41,979 bases of DNA, from positions 1 to 41,979 of the forward strand of contig NZ_PVLQ01000053.1 in the NCBI RefSeq assembly GCF_002980595.1, in the 5' to 3' direction. Position 1 is the stretch's first letter; each line of letters starts with the position of its first letter. The notes under the pieces are model-generated. The model was not told the DNA's origin and did no database searches. It was given only the letters and a program-made list of their open reading frames with translations. A program made the translations under genes and the position numbers. Origin of the DNA: Malikia granosa. GTDB lineage: Bacteria; Pseudomonadota; Gammaproteobacteria; Burkholderiales; Burkholderiaceae_C. This document shows positions 1 through 8,010 of this stretch, piece by piece.

Positions 1-107
1 ACGTACAGGATGGCGTTGACCACCTCGAAGTTGTCCAGCCGCACGTTGCCCCGCTGGCGTGGCAGCAGTGGAGCGATCTGTTCGAATTGCTCGCGAGTCA
101 GTTGCAT
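1..107 (-). mobile_element. IS5-family transposase, N-terminal part (cut by window edge)
   Basis: The minus strand reads from an ATG at 107 to the window edge without a stop and gives 35 residues starting MQLTREQFEQIAPLLPRQRG. This is the typical start of IS5-family DDE transposases, whose N-terminal domain recognises the element's ends. Only the first tenth or so of the protein is inside the window, so the catalytic residues cannot be checked and it is unknown whether the element is intact. The IS end appears to lie shortly upstream of the start codon, near 160. Confidence 0.8.
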
Positions 108-160
108 CGCAACAGTTTCGAGCCAAGTCCACTGCCTTGTCAACTTGCGTTAACAGGCCC
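108..160 (-). repeat. Probable terminal end of the IS5-family element
   Basis: Reading outwards from the transposase start, the sequence ends at about 160 in GGGCCTGTTAACGC (minus strand), which has the look of an IS5-family terminal inverted repeat. It is followed by CTAG/TAG, a plausible short target duplication. The other end lies outside the window, so the boundary is inferred and could be off by a few bases. Confidence 0.45.
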
Positions 161-531
161 TAGTGAAGCGCTACTACAGCACTACTTGACCGCAACGCGA
201 TCGCATCGGATTGTCATTTCATCGCTGTCGGACGCCATTCCTGCTCACCCGAGGCGCATTCGATGCCATCCATCGAGCTGTTTGGCATTCCCTTGGCGTA
301 GGAACTGCAGCAAAGCAAAGGGCAGGATAGGTGAAGTGGGCCCACCGCTGCGCGTTGACCCCACTTCACTGTCCCTTGTTCGCGCCCAGGGGCGCTCAAC
401 GGGCATCCTGCTCTGCGAGGCTCTCGGCTGCCGCCGGGAAGAAGTCGAACTCGATTGAGCCGAGCCACGTCATCCGCCTGCCCTGGTGCTGCATCGAGGC
501 GATCAGGTGCCGCAGGTGAATCGGCTTGGGC
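161..531. other. Intergenic stretch without a convincing gene
   Basis: About 370 bases between the IS end and the stop of the LysR gene. Short open frames exist on both strands, but none has a ribosome binding site together with recognisable similarity. The one clear structure is a perfect 10-base inverted repeat at 331-340 and 360-369. A minus-strand frame that stops at 396-398 runs back into the LysR gene out of frame; it may be a gene-end remnant, but I do not recognise it. Confidence 0.5.
331..369. repeat. Perfect 10-bp inverted repeat, GTGAAGTGGG / CCCACTTCAC
   Basis: GTGAAGTGGG at 331-340 is exactly complementary to CCCACTTCAC at 360-369, with a 19-base spacer. There is no T-run, so a simple rho-independent terminator is unlikely. 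Because it lies close to an IS end it may be the end of another, decayed element. That origin is a guess. Confidence 0.5.
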
Positions 532-1464
532 TCAACAGGAGGCTCCGGCCTCGGGCTTGCTGAGTCGCCCGCCCCAGCAGTCGACGGTTTCCTTGATGAG
601 CCGGGCCACGATGCGGCAGGCCTGGGTGATCTGGCCTTGCCTGGGCATGGCCAGGGTCACGTAGCGCTTGAGGTCCGGCTGGATCAGCTTGGCCGCCTGC
701 AGCCGACCTGCACTGAGCTCCTCGTCCATCGAGAACGGGCCGAGCAGCGCATAGAGGCCGTATCTGTCGGCGATCAGTTCCTTTTGCACCCGCAGCGAGT
801 CGGCCTCGACTGCCGCCTGCAGGCTGAAGCCCTGGCTGCGCGCGGCTTCATCGAGGATGGAGCGCCAGTGCGCCGGCCGGCGCGGCAGCACCAGTGGCAG
901 GTTCTCGAGCTGGCTGAATTCCACCGTGTCGCCATCGGTCAGCGGCATGTCCGGGCCCGAGACCAGGTAGGTGCTGGCGGTCGAGAGCAGGACCTCGTCC
1001 TGGCTCCTGGGCTGCTCGTAGCGGAACAGGATCGCCATGTCGACGCTGCCGGTATCGAGCAGTGCGTCGAGTTCGCCGCCCTGGCCCTCGCGGATATTGA
1101 GCCGGATGCGGGGGAATTCCTGGCGCAGCTGCTTGAACACCTGGGTCATCAGCGGATGCCCGGCCGAAGGCAGGATGCCCAGCCTGACTTCTCCCATCGG
1201 GACCTTGGCGGTCTGCGTGATGTCAGCGAACAGGGCATCCGTGTCCTTGATCCAGGCGCGCACCCGGCGTTCGACATCGGCGCCGTATTCGGTCAGCACC
1301 ACGCCACGGCCCGTGCGCCGGAACAGCGCGCTGCCGCAGGCCTGTTCGAGCTCGGCGATCTGGCGGCTGATGTGCGACTGCACCGTGTGCCGCTGCGCCG
1401 CCACCTTGGTGAAGCTGCCCATCTCGGCCACTTCCAGGAAAAGACGGAAGTCACTGATGTTCAT
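532..1464 (-). CDS. LysR-family transcriptional regulator
   Basis: A 310-residue protein with the LysR layout: an N-terminal winged helix-turn-helix (about residues 1-60, beginning MNISDFRLFLEVAEMGSFTK) and an effector-binding domain from about residue 90 to the end. I chose the ATG at 1464 because it places the family N-terminus at residue 1; a longer reading frame to 1599 would add an unrelated tail and run into the neighbouring start. It is divergently oriented to the FAH-hydantoinase operon, and the 136-base gap holds interrupted palindromes and TGTCT repeats. It is therefore the likely regulator of that operon, with a pathway substrate or intermediate as coinducer. The ligand cannot be deduced from the sequence. 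Confidence 0.9.
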   Translation of the reverse strand: MNISDFRLFLEVAEMGSFTKVAAQRHTVQSHISRQIAELEQACGSALFRRTGRGVVLTEYGADVERRVRAWIKDTDALFADITQTAKVPMGEVRLGILPSAGHPLMTQVFKQLRQEFPRIRLNIREGQGGELDALLDTGSVDMAILFRYEQPRSQDEVLLSTASTYLVSGPDMPLTDGDTVEFSQLENLPLVLPRRPAHWRSILDEAARSQGFSLQAAVEADSLRVQKELIADRYGLYALLGPFSMDEELSAGRLQAAKLIQPDLKRYVTLAMPRQGQITQACRIVARLIKETVDCWGGRLSKPEAGASC

Positions 1465-1480
1465 GGCCTGGCTCCTGAAA

Positions 1481-1516
1481 TGTCTTTTTTGGCATGTCTG
1501 AGATGCCTGTCTGCAT
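1481..1516. promoter_or_regulatory. Candidate LysR operator between the divergent genes
   Basis: TGTCT occurs three times at 1481, 1495 and 1508, spaced 14 and 13 bases apart. Two overlapping palindromes lie among them: GGCAT-N7-ATGCC at 1491-1507 and ATGC-N6-GCAT at 1503-1516. Interrupted dyads of this kind are typical LysR-type regulator sites. The position is right for both autoregulation and activation of the operon that starts at 1601. Confidence 0.5.
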
Positions 1517-1600
1517 TCTATCTGGATGGGTTTACCTTCCCTAGACTGCCTTCCATCTGTGCAGCTCCAGTGTTTGGCACAGGATTCGAGAGGAAGCAAG

Positions 1601-2455
1601 ATGGGTTTTCTGAGTTTTGAATGGGATGGGCGCCAGACCTACGGCGTCCGGCAGGACGAGGGGTCTTACCTGGAGGCGCCAGCCGCCTTCCGCGAACAGT
1701 TCCCAGACCTGAAGTCGGTCATCGCGGCAGGCCAGCTCGCCGGGCTCAAGGCCGCCGCACTCGCGCAGGGTGCGGTGGTGCCGGCAGGTCAGGCTCGCCT
1801 GCTGCCCGTGATCCCCAACCCGGGCAAGATCTTCTGCGTCGGCCTCAACTACAAGAGCCATGTCGCCGAGATGAAGCGTCCCGACGCCGACCATCCGGCC
1901 ATCTTCGTGCGCTTCGCCGACAGCCTGGCCGCTGCCGATGCTGCACTGCAGCGGCCGGCCTTTTCCGATCGCTTCGATTACGAGGGCGAGCTCGCCATCG
2001 TGATCGGCAAGGGCGGACGCCACATCAGCCAGGCCGATGCCTTCGACCATGTCGCGGGCTACGCCTGCTTCAACGACGGCACGGTGCGCGACTGGCAGCG
2101 GCATACCCACCAGTGGACGCCGGGCAAGAACTTCCCCGTCACCGGGGCCTTCGGTCCCTGCCTGGTGCCGGCCGATGAAGTGGGCGACGTCAACGCGCTC
2201 ACGCTGCAGACGCGGCTCAACGGCCAGATCGTCCAGCAGGCCTCGCTGGACGACCTGATCTTCACCATTCCGGTGATCGTCGAGTATCTCTCGCGCTTCA
2301 CGCCGCTGGCTGCCGGCGACGTGATCGCCACCGGCACGCCCGGTGGCGTGGGTGACAAGCGCAATCCGCCGCTCTACATGCAGGACGGCGACCTGGTCGA
2401 GGTCGAGATCACCGGCCTCGGCATCCTCCGCAACACCGTGGCGCAAGCCGCCTGA
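1601..2455 (+). CDS. Fumarylacetoacetate hydrolase (FAH) family protein
   Basis: A 284-residue protein. The FAH-family fold normally hydrolyses, isomerises or decarboxylates acylpyruvates and related 2-oxo acids using a bound divalent metal. The signature FCVGLNYKSH lies near residue 78. The metal-binding block DYEGELAIVIGKGGR (about 126-140) carries the two conserved glutamates, with the partner aspartate in CFNDG near 159. I start at 1601, preceded by GAGAGGAAG; the in-frame start at 1526 is upstream of any homology. Its stop lies three bases before the hydantoinase A start, so the genes are co-transcribed. In context it probably handles the acid released by the hydantoinase-type enzyme. 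The exact substrate is unknown. Confidence 0.88.
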   Translation: MGFLSFEWDGRQTYGVRQDEGSYLEAPAAFREQFPDLKSVIAAGQLAGLKAAALAQGAVVPAGQARLLPVIPNPGKIFCVGLNYKSHVAEMKRPDADHPAIFVRFADSLAAADAALQRPAFSDRFDYEGELAIVIGKGGRHISQADAFDHVAGYACFNDGTVRDWQRHTHQWTPGKNFPVTGAFGPCLVPADEVGDVNALTLQTRLNGQIVQQASLDDLIFTIPVIVEYLSRFTPLAAGDVIATGTPGGVGDKRNPPLYMQDGDLVEVEITGLGILRNTVAQAA

Positions 2456-2458
2456 AGC

Positions 2459-4561
2459 ATGGCCTCCAGCCCTACACCTACCACCATGGAACACAAACCC
2501 CAACTGCGAATTGCCGTCGACATCGGCGGCACCTTCACCGACATGGCGGCCTTCGACGAGGCCAGTGGCAAGCTGCTGTTCGGCAAGGCGCTGTCCACGC
2601 ACGGCGAGCTCGTCAAGGGCATCCAGGCCACGATCGACAGTGCCGGCATAGACTGGCGCGACGGCCACCTGTTCCTGCATGGGTCGACCATCGCGATCAA
2701 CACCCTGCTCGAGCGCAACGGCGCCAAGACCGCCCTGCTGATCACCGAGGGTTTCCGCGACATCTACGAGATCGGCCGCGTCAACCGCCCCGATGCCTAC
2801 AACCTGTTCTTCAACAAGCACGAGCCGCTGGTCAGGCGCTCGCTGCGCTTCGAGGTGGCTGAACGGCTGCGTGCCGATGGCAGCCTGCACAAGCCGCTGG
2901 ACGAGGAGGCCGTGCGCGAGCTGGCGCGCGAGCTCAAGGTCGAGGGCGTCGAGGCGGTAGCGGTGCTGCTGCTGCATTCCTACCGCAATCCGGCCCACGA
3001 GCAGCGCGTCAAGCAGATCATCCAGCAGGAGATCCCGAACGCCTTCGTCTGCGCCTCGCACGAGCTGTCGCAGGAATACCGCGAGTTCGAGCGCGTCTCC
3101 ACCGCGGTGGCCAATGCCTATGTCGGCCCGCGGGTGTCCGAATACCTGGGGCAGCTCGAGGAGCATCTCGGCAGCAAGGGCTTCGACGGCGACTTCTACA
3201 TCGTGCAGTCGACCGGCGGCCTGTTCCCGGTCGAGCATGCCAAGGTCGGCTGCGTGCGCATGCTCGAGTCCGGCCCCGCCGCTGGCGTGATCGGCGCGCA
3301 GGCGATCTGTGCCCAGCTCGGCATGGGCGACGCGATCGCCTTCGACATGGGCGGCACGACGGCCAAGGCCGGCGTCATCAGCGAGGGCCGGCCGCTGACC
3401 ACCGGCTCGGCGCTGATCGGCGGCTACGAGCGTGCGCTGCCGATCCAGATCCCGATGATGGACATCCATGAGGTCGGTACCGGCGGCGGCTCGATCGCCC
3501 GCGTCGAGACCGGCAACGCCTTGCGCGTCGGCCCCCAGAGCGCCGGCTCGATCCCGGGGCCGGTCGCCTACGGCCGCGGCGGCACCGAGCCGACCGTGAC
3601 CGACGCCAACCTGCTGCTGGGGCGCCTGGATGCCGAGCATTTCCTCGGCGGCGAGCTCAAGCTTGATCTGGCGGGCTGCCAGCGCCAGATGCGCGAGCGC
3701 GTCGCTACGCCGCTCGGGCTCGACCCGACCGAAGCTGCCGATGGCATCCTGCGCATCGCGGTGACGCAGATGTCGCATGCGGTCAAGGCCGTGACGACCG
3801 AGCGCGGCCTCGATGCCGGCAGCTTCACGATGGTGGTCTACGGCGGTGCCGGCCCGCTCCATGCCTCGGCGATCGCGCGCGAGATCGGCATCCGCAAGGT
3901 GCTGATCCCCTATGCGCCGGGCTATTTCTCGGCCTACGGCATGCTGTTCTCCGACCTGCGCTACGACTATGTGCGCTCGGTGTTCCGCAAGCTCGGCGAT
4001 GTCTCGTTCGAGGAGATCGAGGCTGCCTACCAGTCGATGGAAGACGAGGGGCGCGCCGCGCTCGCGCAGTCTGGCATAGCGCCCGACGGGGTCGTGATCG
4101 AGCGCGCGGCCGACATGCGCTATGTCGGCCAGGAGCACGCCGTCACCGTCGACCTGCCGCTGGCCTTCTTCGAGTCCAGGGACCGTTCCGCGATCAAGCA
4201 GCAGTTCGACGAACTGCACAAGGTCCGCTACGGCACCTCGGCGCCCAAGGAGCCGGCCGACCTGGTGAGCCTGCGCGTCACCGTGCTGGGCACGATGAAG
4301 AAGCCGCCGCGCCACAGCGTCGAGTCGGGCCGCGCCACGCCCGAGCCGGACGCGCTGCGTGCCGTCAAGCCGGTCTACTTCCGCAACGGCGGCTGGGCCG
4401 AGACGCCGGTCTACCTCCGCGACCAGCTGCGCTCGGGCAACCGGATCGTCGGCCCGGCGCTGATCGAGGAGCATGCCTCCACCACGGTCATGCAGCCCGG
4501 CGACGAGCTGTGCGTTGATGAACTTGGCAACCTGCAAATTTCCATTGGGAGCGACCGCTGA
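2459..4561 (+). CDS. Hydantoinase/oxoprolinase subunit A (ATP-dependent)
   Basis: A 700-residue HyuA-type subunit, about the normal length. It carries actin-like ATPase motifs: VDIGGTFTD near residues 19-27, FDMGGTTAKAG near 295-305 and the VVYGGAGPLHA block near 460. Family members use ATP to open hydantoin or 5-oxoproline rings, or form the ATPase part of acetone/acetophenone carboxylases. They work as a complex with the B subunit, encoded next. The start is ambiguous: the ATG at 2459 follows the FAH stop by three bases, while an ATG at 2486 is closer to the homologous region; neither has a strong ribosome binding site. The stop overlaps the next ATG by one base (TGATG), which implies translational coupling. 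Confidence 0.92.
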   Translation: MASSPTPTTMEHKPQLRIAVDIGGTFTDMAAFDEASGKLLFGKALSTHGELVKGIQATIDSAGIDWRDGHLFLHGSTIAINTLLERNGAKTALLITEGFRDIYEIGRVNRPDAYNLFFNKHEPLVRRSLRFEVAERLRADGSLHKPLDEEAVRELARELKVEGVEAVAVLLLHSYRNPAHEQRVKQIIQQEIPNAFVCASHELSQEYREFERVSTAVANAYVGPRVSEYLGQLEEHLGSKGFDGDFYIVQSTGGLFPVEHAKVGCVRMLESGPAAGVIGAQAICAQLGMGDAIAFDMGGTTAKAGVISEGRPLTTGSALIGGYERALPIQIPMMDIHEVGTGGGSIARVETGNALRVGPQSAGSIPGPVAYGRGGTEPTVTDANLLLGRLDAEHFLGGELKLDLAGCQRQMRERVATPLGLDPTEAADGILRIAVTQMSHAVKAVTTERGLDAGSFTMVVYGGAGPLHASAIAREIGIRKVLIPYAPGYFSAYGMLFSDLRYDYVRSVFRKLGDVSFEEIEAAYQSMEDEGRAALAQSGIAPDGVVIERAADMRYVGQEHAVTVDLPLAFFESRDRSAIKQQFDELHKVRYGTSAPKEPADLVSLRVTVLGTMKKPPRHSVESGRATPEPDALRAVKPVYFRNGGWAETPVYLRDQLRSGNRIVGPALIEEHASTTVMQPGDELCVDELGNLQISIGSDR

Positions 4562-6357
4562 TGAATCCCGTCATCCACCCGGCCAGCAGCGCTGGCAACA
4601 CCGTCGATCCGGTCACGGTCGAGATCATCCGCAACGGCCTCTATGCCGTGACGGAGGAGATGAAGACCAACCTGACCCGCACCGCCTACAACCTGATCAT
4701 CTACGAGGCGCTGGACTTCACGGTCGGCCTGTTCACCAAGGAGGGCGACACGGTGTCGATCGGTCTGGGACTGCCGATGTTCATCCGCGGCATGTCCGAG
4801 ACGGTCAAGGCCAAGATCCGCCATTTCGGCTACGAGAACATCCGGCCCGGCGACATCCTGGTCACCAACGATGCCTACACCACCGGCAGCCACCTGAACC
4901 ACTTCACCTTCACCATGCCGGTGTTCCACGAGGGCAGGCTCGAGGGCTTCACCTGCTGCATGGCGCACTGGCTGGACGTGGGCGGCACGCTGGGCAACGT
5001 CACCACCGACATCTTCAGCGAAGGGATCCAGATCCCGATCATGAAGTACCAGCGCGAGGGCGTCGTCAACCAGGACCTGATCGACATCATCGCGATGAAC
5101 GTGCGCCTGGCCGAGCGCGCGCTGGGCGACCTGCGCGCGCAGATCACGGCGATCACGACCGGCGAGCGCCGCTACGTCGAGCTGCTGCAGCGCTATGGCG
5201 CCGACGCCGTCAATGGCGCCATCCGCCAGATCATGGATTCGTCGGAAGCGGTGGCACGCCAGAACACGCTGTCGATCCCGGATGGCATCTACGAGGCCGA
5301 GTCCTTCATGGACGACGACGGGCTCGAGATCGGCAAGCGCATCCCGATCAAGGTCAAGGTCATCGTCCAGGGCGACGAGATGACCGTTGACCTGTCCGAT
5401 GTCAGCAAGCAGGTGCGCGGCTTCTACAACTCGGGCTTCACCACCGGCATCGCCTGCGCCCAGGTGGCCTACAAGTGCCTGACCACGCCGACCGACTACC
5501 CGGTCAACGACGGGTCTTTCAGGCCGCTGAAGGTCATCATGCCGATGGGCACGGTGATCAGCGCCGAGCGCCCCTACCCGATGCGGGTCTGGATGACCTT
5601 CCCGATGACGGTGATCGACACCATCTTCAAGGCGCTGGCACCGGCCATTCCGGATCGCTCGATCGCCGGCCACCATGCCGACCTGGTGTTTCCCAACATC
5701 CACGGCATCTCGCCCGAGGACGGCCGGCTGTTCATCGTCGGCATCGGGCCGCTGGGCGGCGGCTGGGGCGCCAAGAGCCGCGAGGACGGTGTGTCGGTCA
5801 CCGTCTGCATCAACGACGGCGACACCCACAACAGCCCGACCGAGCAGCTCGAGGCCAAGTACCCGGTGCTGGTCGAGAAGTACGAGATCCGCCGGGACAG
5901 CGGTGGCGCCGGCCAGTACCGCGGCGGCCTGGGCGCCGAGATGGTGGTGCAGGCGCTTGCGCCCTTCACCGTGACGACGCGCATCGACCGCGTGCACTGC
6001 AAGCCCTGGGGCCTGGAGGGCGGTGGCGACGCGATGGGCAACGGCCTGGCCGTGCGGCACAAGGGCGAGTGGAAGACCGACCACCCGAACGCCAAGATCT
6101 TCAACGTGCGCCTGGAGCGCGGCGATGCCTACAAGATGCTCTCGGGCGGCGGTGGCGGCTTCGGCAATCCGCTCGAGCGCGAGCTCGACAAGGTGGCCGA
6201 GGACGTGCGCGAAGGCTACGTGAGTGCCGAGGTGGCTCGCGAGGTCTACCAGGTCGTCGTCGACGAGCGCGGCCAGCTCGACCATGCCGCCACCGAGGCG
6301 CTGCGCACGGCGAAGCGCGACGGCGTGGCCGACGAGCTGGCCTGGGACGGCCAGTAA
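4561..6357 (+). CDS. Hydantoinase/oxoprolinase subunit B
   Basis: A 598-residue HyuB-type subunit with full-length family similarity. It opens with DPVTVEIIRNGLYAVTEEM, has the conserved GDILVTNDAYTTGSHLNH segment near residues 99-116, and has a glycine-rich LSGGGGGFGNP motif near 533. The B subunit partners the A subunit in ATP-dependent hydantoinases, 5-oxoprolinases and ATP-dependent carboxylases such as acetone and acetophenone carboxylase. Its start overlaps the A stop, so the two are made in equal amounts. Sequence reading alone cannot tell hydrolase from carboxylase. The small CxC protein and GTPase just downstream make a metal-dependent member worth considering. Confidence 0.92.
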   Translation: MNPVIHPASSAGNTVDPVTVEIIRNGLYAVTEEMKTNLTRTAYNLIIYEALDFTVGLFTKEGDTVSIGLGLPMFIRGMSETVKAKIRHFGYENIRPGDILVTNDAYTTGSHLNHFTFTMPVFHEGRLEGFTCCMAHWLDVGGTLGNVTTDIFSEGIQIPIMKYQREGVVNQDLIDIIAMNVRLAERALGDLRAQITAITTGERRYVELLQRYGADAVNGAIRQIMDSSEAVARQNTLSIPDGIYEAESFMDDDGLEIGKRIPIKVKVIVQGDEMTVDLSDVSKQVRGFYNSGFTTGIACAQVAYKCLTTPTDYPVNDGSFRPLKVIMPMGTVISAERPYPMRVWMTFPMTVIDTIFKALAPAIPDRSIAGHHADLVFPNIHGISPEDGRLFIVGIGPLGGGWGAKSREDGVSVTVCINDGDTHNSPTEQLEAKYPVLVEKYEIRRDSGGAGQYRGGLGAEMVVQALAPFTVTTRIDRVHCKPWGLEGGGDAMGNGLAVRHKGEWKTDHPNAKIFNVRLERGDAYKMLSGGGGGFGNPLERELDKVAEDVREGYVSAEVAREVYQVVVDERGQLDHAATEALRTAKRDGVADELAWDGQ

Positions 6358-6365
6358 GCCAGGCA

Positions 6366-6405
6366 GCGGCGGCAGGGCGCGTCAGCCGCGCCGTCAGCCC
6401 GCCGC
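6366..6405 (+). repeat. Nested GC-rich stem-loop between hyuB and the small CxC gene
   Basis: Outer arms GCGGCGG (6366-6372) and CCGCCGC (6399-6405) enclose inner arms GGCGCG (6376-6381) and CGCGCC (6387-6392). No T-tract follows, so it may serve as an mRNA stability or attenuation element rather than a terminator. It sits in the only sizeable gap (96 bases) of this operon, apart from the stretch before the Bug gene. Confidence 0.4.
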
Positions 6406-6453
6406 CTGCTGGCAAGGCCAGCCGGCCGCTTCAACCCATGACATGGAATCGAG

Positions 6454-6825
6454 ATGTTAGCCGTGACCACCATGCAAGAACAGGCCGCACGCCTGATGGA
6501 TCTCTGGAGTCGCCTGTCGGCCCAGCATATCGCCCTGGGCTGCTCCTGCAATATGGGAGGCATCAGCGTCACGCTGGAGGACTTCGAGCGTGACATTGCC
6601 GACTACCTGTGGGCCGAGAGCGAGCGCCTGGGCCGTCCGGACGTGGTCGACTTCCTGCTGCAGCCCGGTCCGATCGAGAGCCAGGACCGCGCGATTCGCC
6701 TGATCCTGGCGCGGATCGAAGAGGGCGAGGCAATCCCCGAGGTGGCCGACTGGCTGCTGCCGCGCATGAAGAAGACCCTGGAGTCCTTCGCCAGCCTGCA
6801 CGGCCCCACCGGCGGGCTGACCTGA
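6454..6825 (+). CDS. Small CxC-containing protein of the hydantoinase operon
   Basis: A 123-residue soluble protein that I do not recognise by family name. Near its N-terminus is the motif LGCSCNMGG (Cys30 and Cys32), followed by an acidic, mostly helical sequence. The CxC pair could bind a metal. It has no signal peptide or membrane segment. An alternative start at 6472 (Met7) would shorten it slightly without touching the motif. Thirteen bases further on begins a G3E-family GTPase gene, whose relatives insert metals into enzymes. By position it could be a small structural or metal-carrying subunit of the hydantoinase-type enzyme; some ATP-dependent carboxylases of this family have a small extra subunit. 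This role is inference only. Confidence 0.75.
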   Translation: MLAVTTMQEQAARLMDLWSRLSAQHIALGCSCNMGGISVTLEDFERDIADYLWAESERLGRPDVVDFLLQPGPIESQDRAIRLILARIEEGEAIPEVADWLLPRMKKTLESFASLHGPTGGLT

Positions 6826-6837
6826 AAGGAGGTCGCG

Positions 6838-7932
6838 ATGAGTCCGATATTTCCCGCCCTGGTGCCCCATGCGGCCGATGCCGGGCCACAGGTGCCCGTG
6901 ACCGTGCTGACGGGCTTTCTCGGCAGCGGCAAGACCACCTTGCTCAACCGGCTGCTGCGCCTGCCCGACCTGGAGGGCGTCGCGGTGGTCATCAACGAGT
7001 TCGGCGCCGTCGGCCTCGACCATGACCTGGTCGACCATGCGCAGGAGGACATGGTGTTGCTCGCCAACGGCTGCATCTGCTGCACCATCCGCGGCGACCT
7101 GGTCGGCGCCTTCGAGCGGCTGGCCGACAGTCCGGCCGCCAGGCAGGGGCGGCTGCGCCATGTCGTGCTCGAGACCACCGGCCTGGCCGATCCGGCGCCT
7201 ATCCTGCACACGCTGATGGGCGACCTGCGCGTCTCCAGGCGCTGGCGCCTGGCGGGCGTGGCCTGCACGGTCGATGCCGTCAACGGCATGGGCACCCTGG
7301 ACCGGCAGCGCGAGTCCGTCAAGCAGGTCGCTGTCGCCGACGAGCTGCTGGTGACCAAGACGGACCTCGCCGATGGCGCTGCCCTCGACGGTCTGCTGGC
7401 GCGCCTGCGGACCATCAACCCGACCGCCAGCATCAGTCGTGCCGATCAGGATGCGCTGGAGTCGCTGCGCGGACTGCTGGACCGATCACCCTGTGCAGTC
7501 CGCGAGATCGTCGACCCGGACTATCAGCCCTTGTCGTTCCGCCCGGTCCCGGCGCCGCACCATCATGCTGTTCACGACGATGGCGTGCGGACCCATTCGA
7601 TCGTGCGCGATCAGCCTCTGCCCCGGGAGGGCTTCCTTGCCTGGCTCGACCTGGTCGCTTCCATGCGCGGCGACGACCTGCTGCGCGTCAAGGGCCTGGT
7701 CAACCTGGAGGACTCCCCCGAGGGGCCCACGGTCATCCATGGCGTCCAGCATGTCTTCCATCCCCCCGAGCTGCTGGATCATTGGCCAAGCGATGACCGG
7801 CGCACCCGGATCGTCTTCATCACGCGCGACATCGATGTCGCCAGCCTGGAGGAAACGCTCAACGTGCTGACCAGGCGGCGCAGAAGACGCCCCGAGCAGC
7901 CCGTGACGGTCCCGCTGCCGCGGGATACCTGA
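6838..7932 (+). CDS. G3E-family GTPase (CobW/P47K-type metallochaperone)
   Basis: A 364-residue protein with the G3E hallmarks in order: Walker A GFLGSGKTT (26-34), the metal-binding GCICC motif (78-82), ETTGLADP (112-119), a TKTD nucleotide-specificity motif (173-176) and a C-terminal CobW domain. A histidine-rich stretch (PHHHAVHDD) lies near residue 240. The start is well supported by AAAGGAGG just upstream. These GTPases move a metal (Co, Zn, Ni or Fe in known members) into target enzymes. Encoded directly behind hydantoinase subunits and a CxC protein, it probably matures that enzyme. The metal is unknown. It is unlikely to be cobalamin-specific CobW, because no cobalamin gene is nearby. 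Confidence 0.92.
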   Translation: MSPIFPALVPHAADAGPQVPVTVLTGFLGSGKTTLLNRLLRLPDLEGVAVVINEFGAVGLDHDLVDHAQEDMVLLANGCICCTIRGDLVGAFERLADSPAARQGRLRHVVLETTGLADPAPILHTLMGDLRVSRRWRLAGVACTVDAVNGMGTLDRQRESVKQVAVADELLVTKTDLADGAALDGLLARLRTINPTASISRADQDALESLRGLLDRSPCAVREIVDPDYQPLSFRPVPAPHHHAVHDDGVRTHSIVRDQPLPREGFLAWLDLVASMRGDDLLRVKGLVNLEDSPEGPTVIHGVQHVFHPPELLDHWPSDDRRTRIVFITRDIDVASLEETLNVLTRRRRRRPEQPVTVPLPRDT

Positions 7933-8010
7933 GGAAGGATTACCCCGACCTTGCAGGCCCAGGCATGTGGCGGGGCCGGACGCCTATTCGTATTTTTCGA
8001 GGAGACAAGC

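Noticed and set aside
1541-4537. 998-codon open frame on the minus strand
   Set aside because: It runs antisense to the FAH and hydantoinase A genes, has low-complexity arginine/aspartate/leucine-rich content and no family similarity; it is a by-product of high-GC codon use.
4411-6285. 624-codon open frame on the minus strand
   Set aside because: Antisense to the hydantoinase B gene and without similarity.
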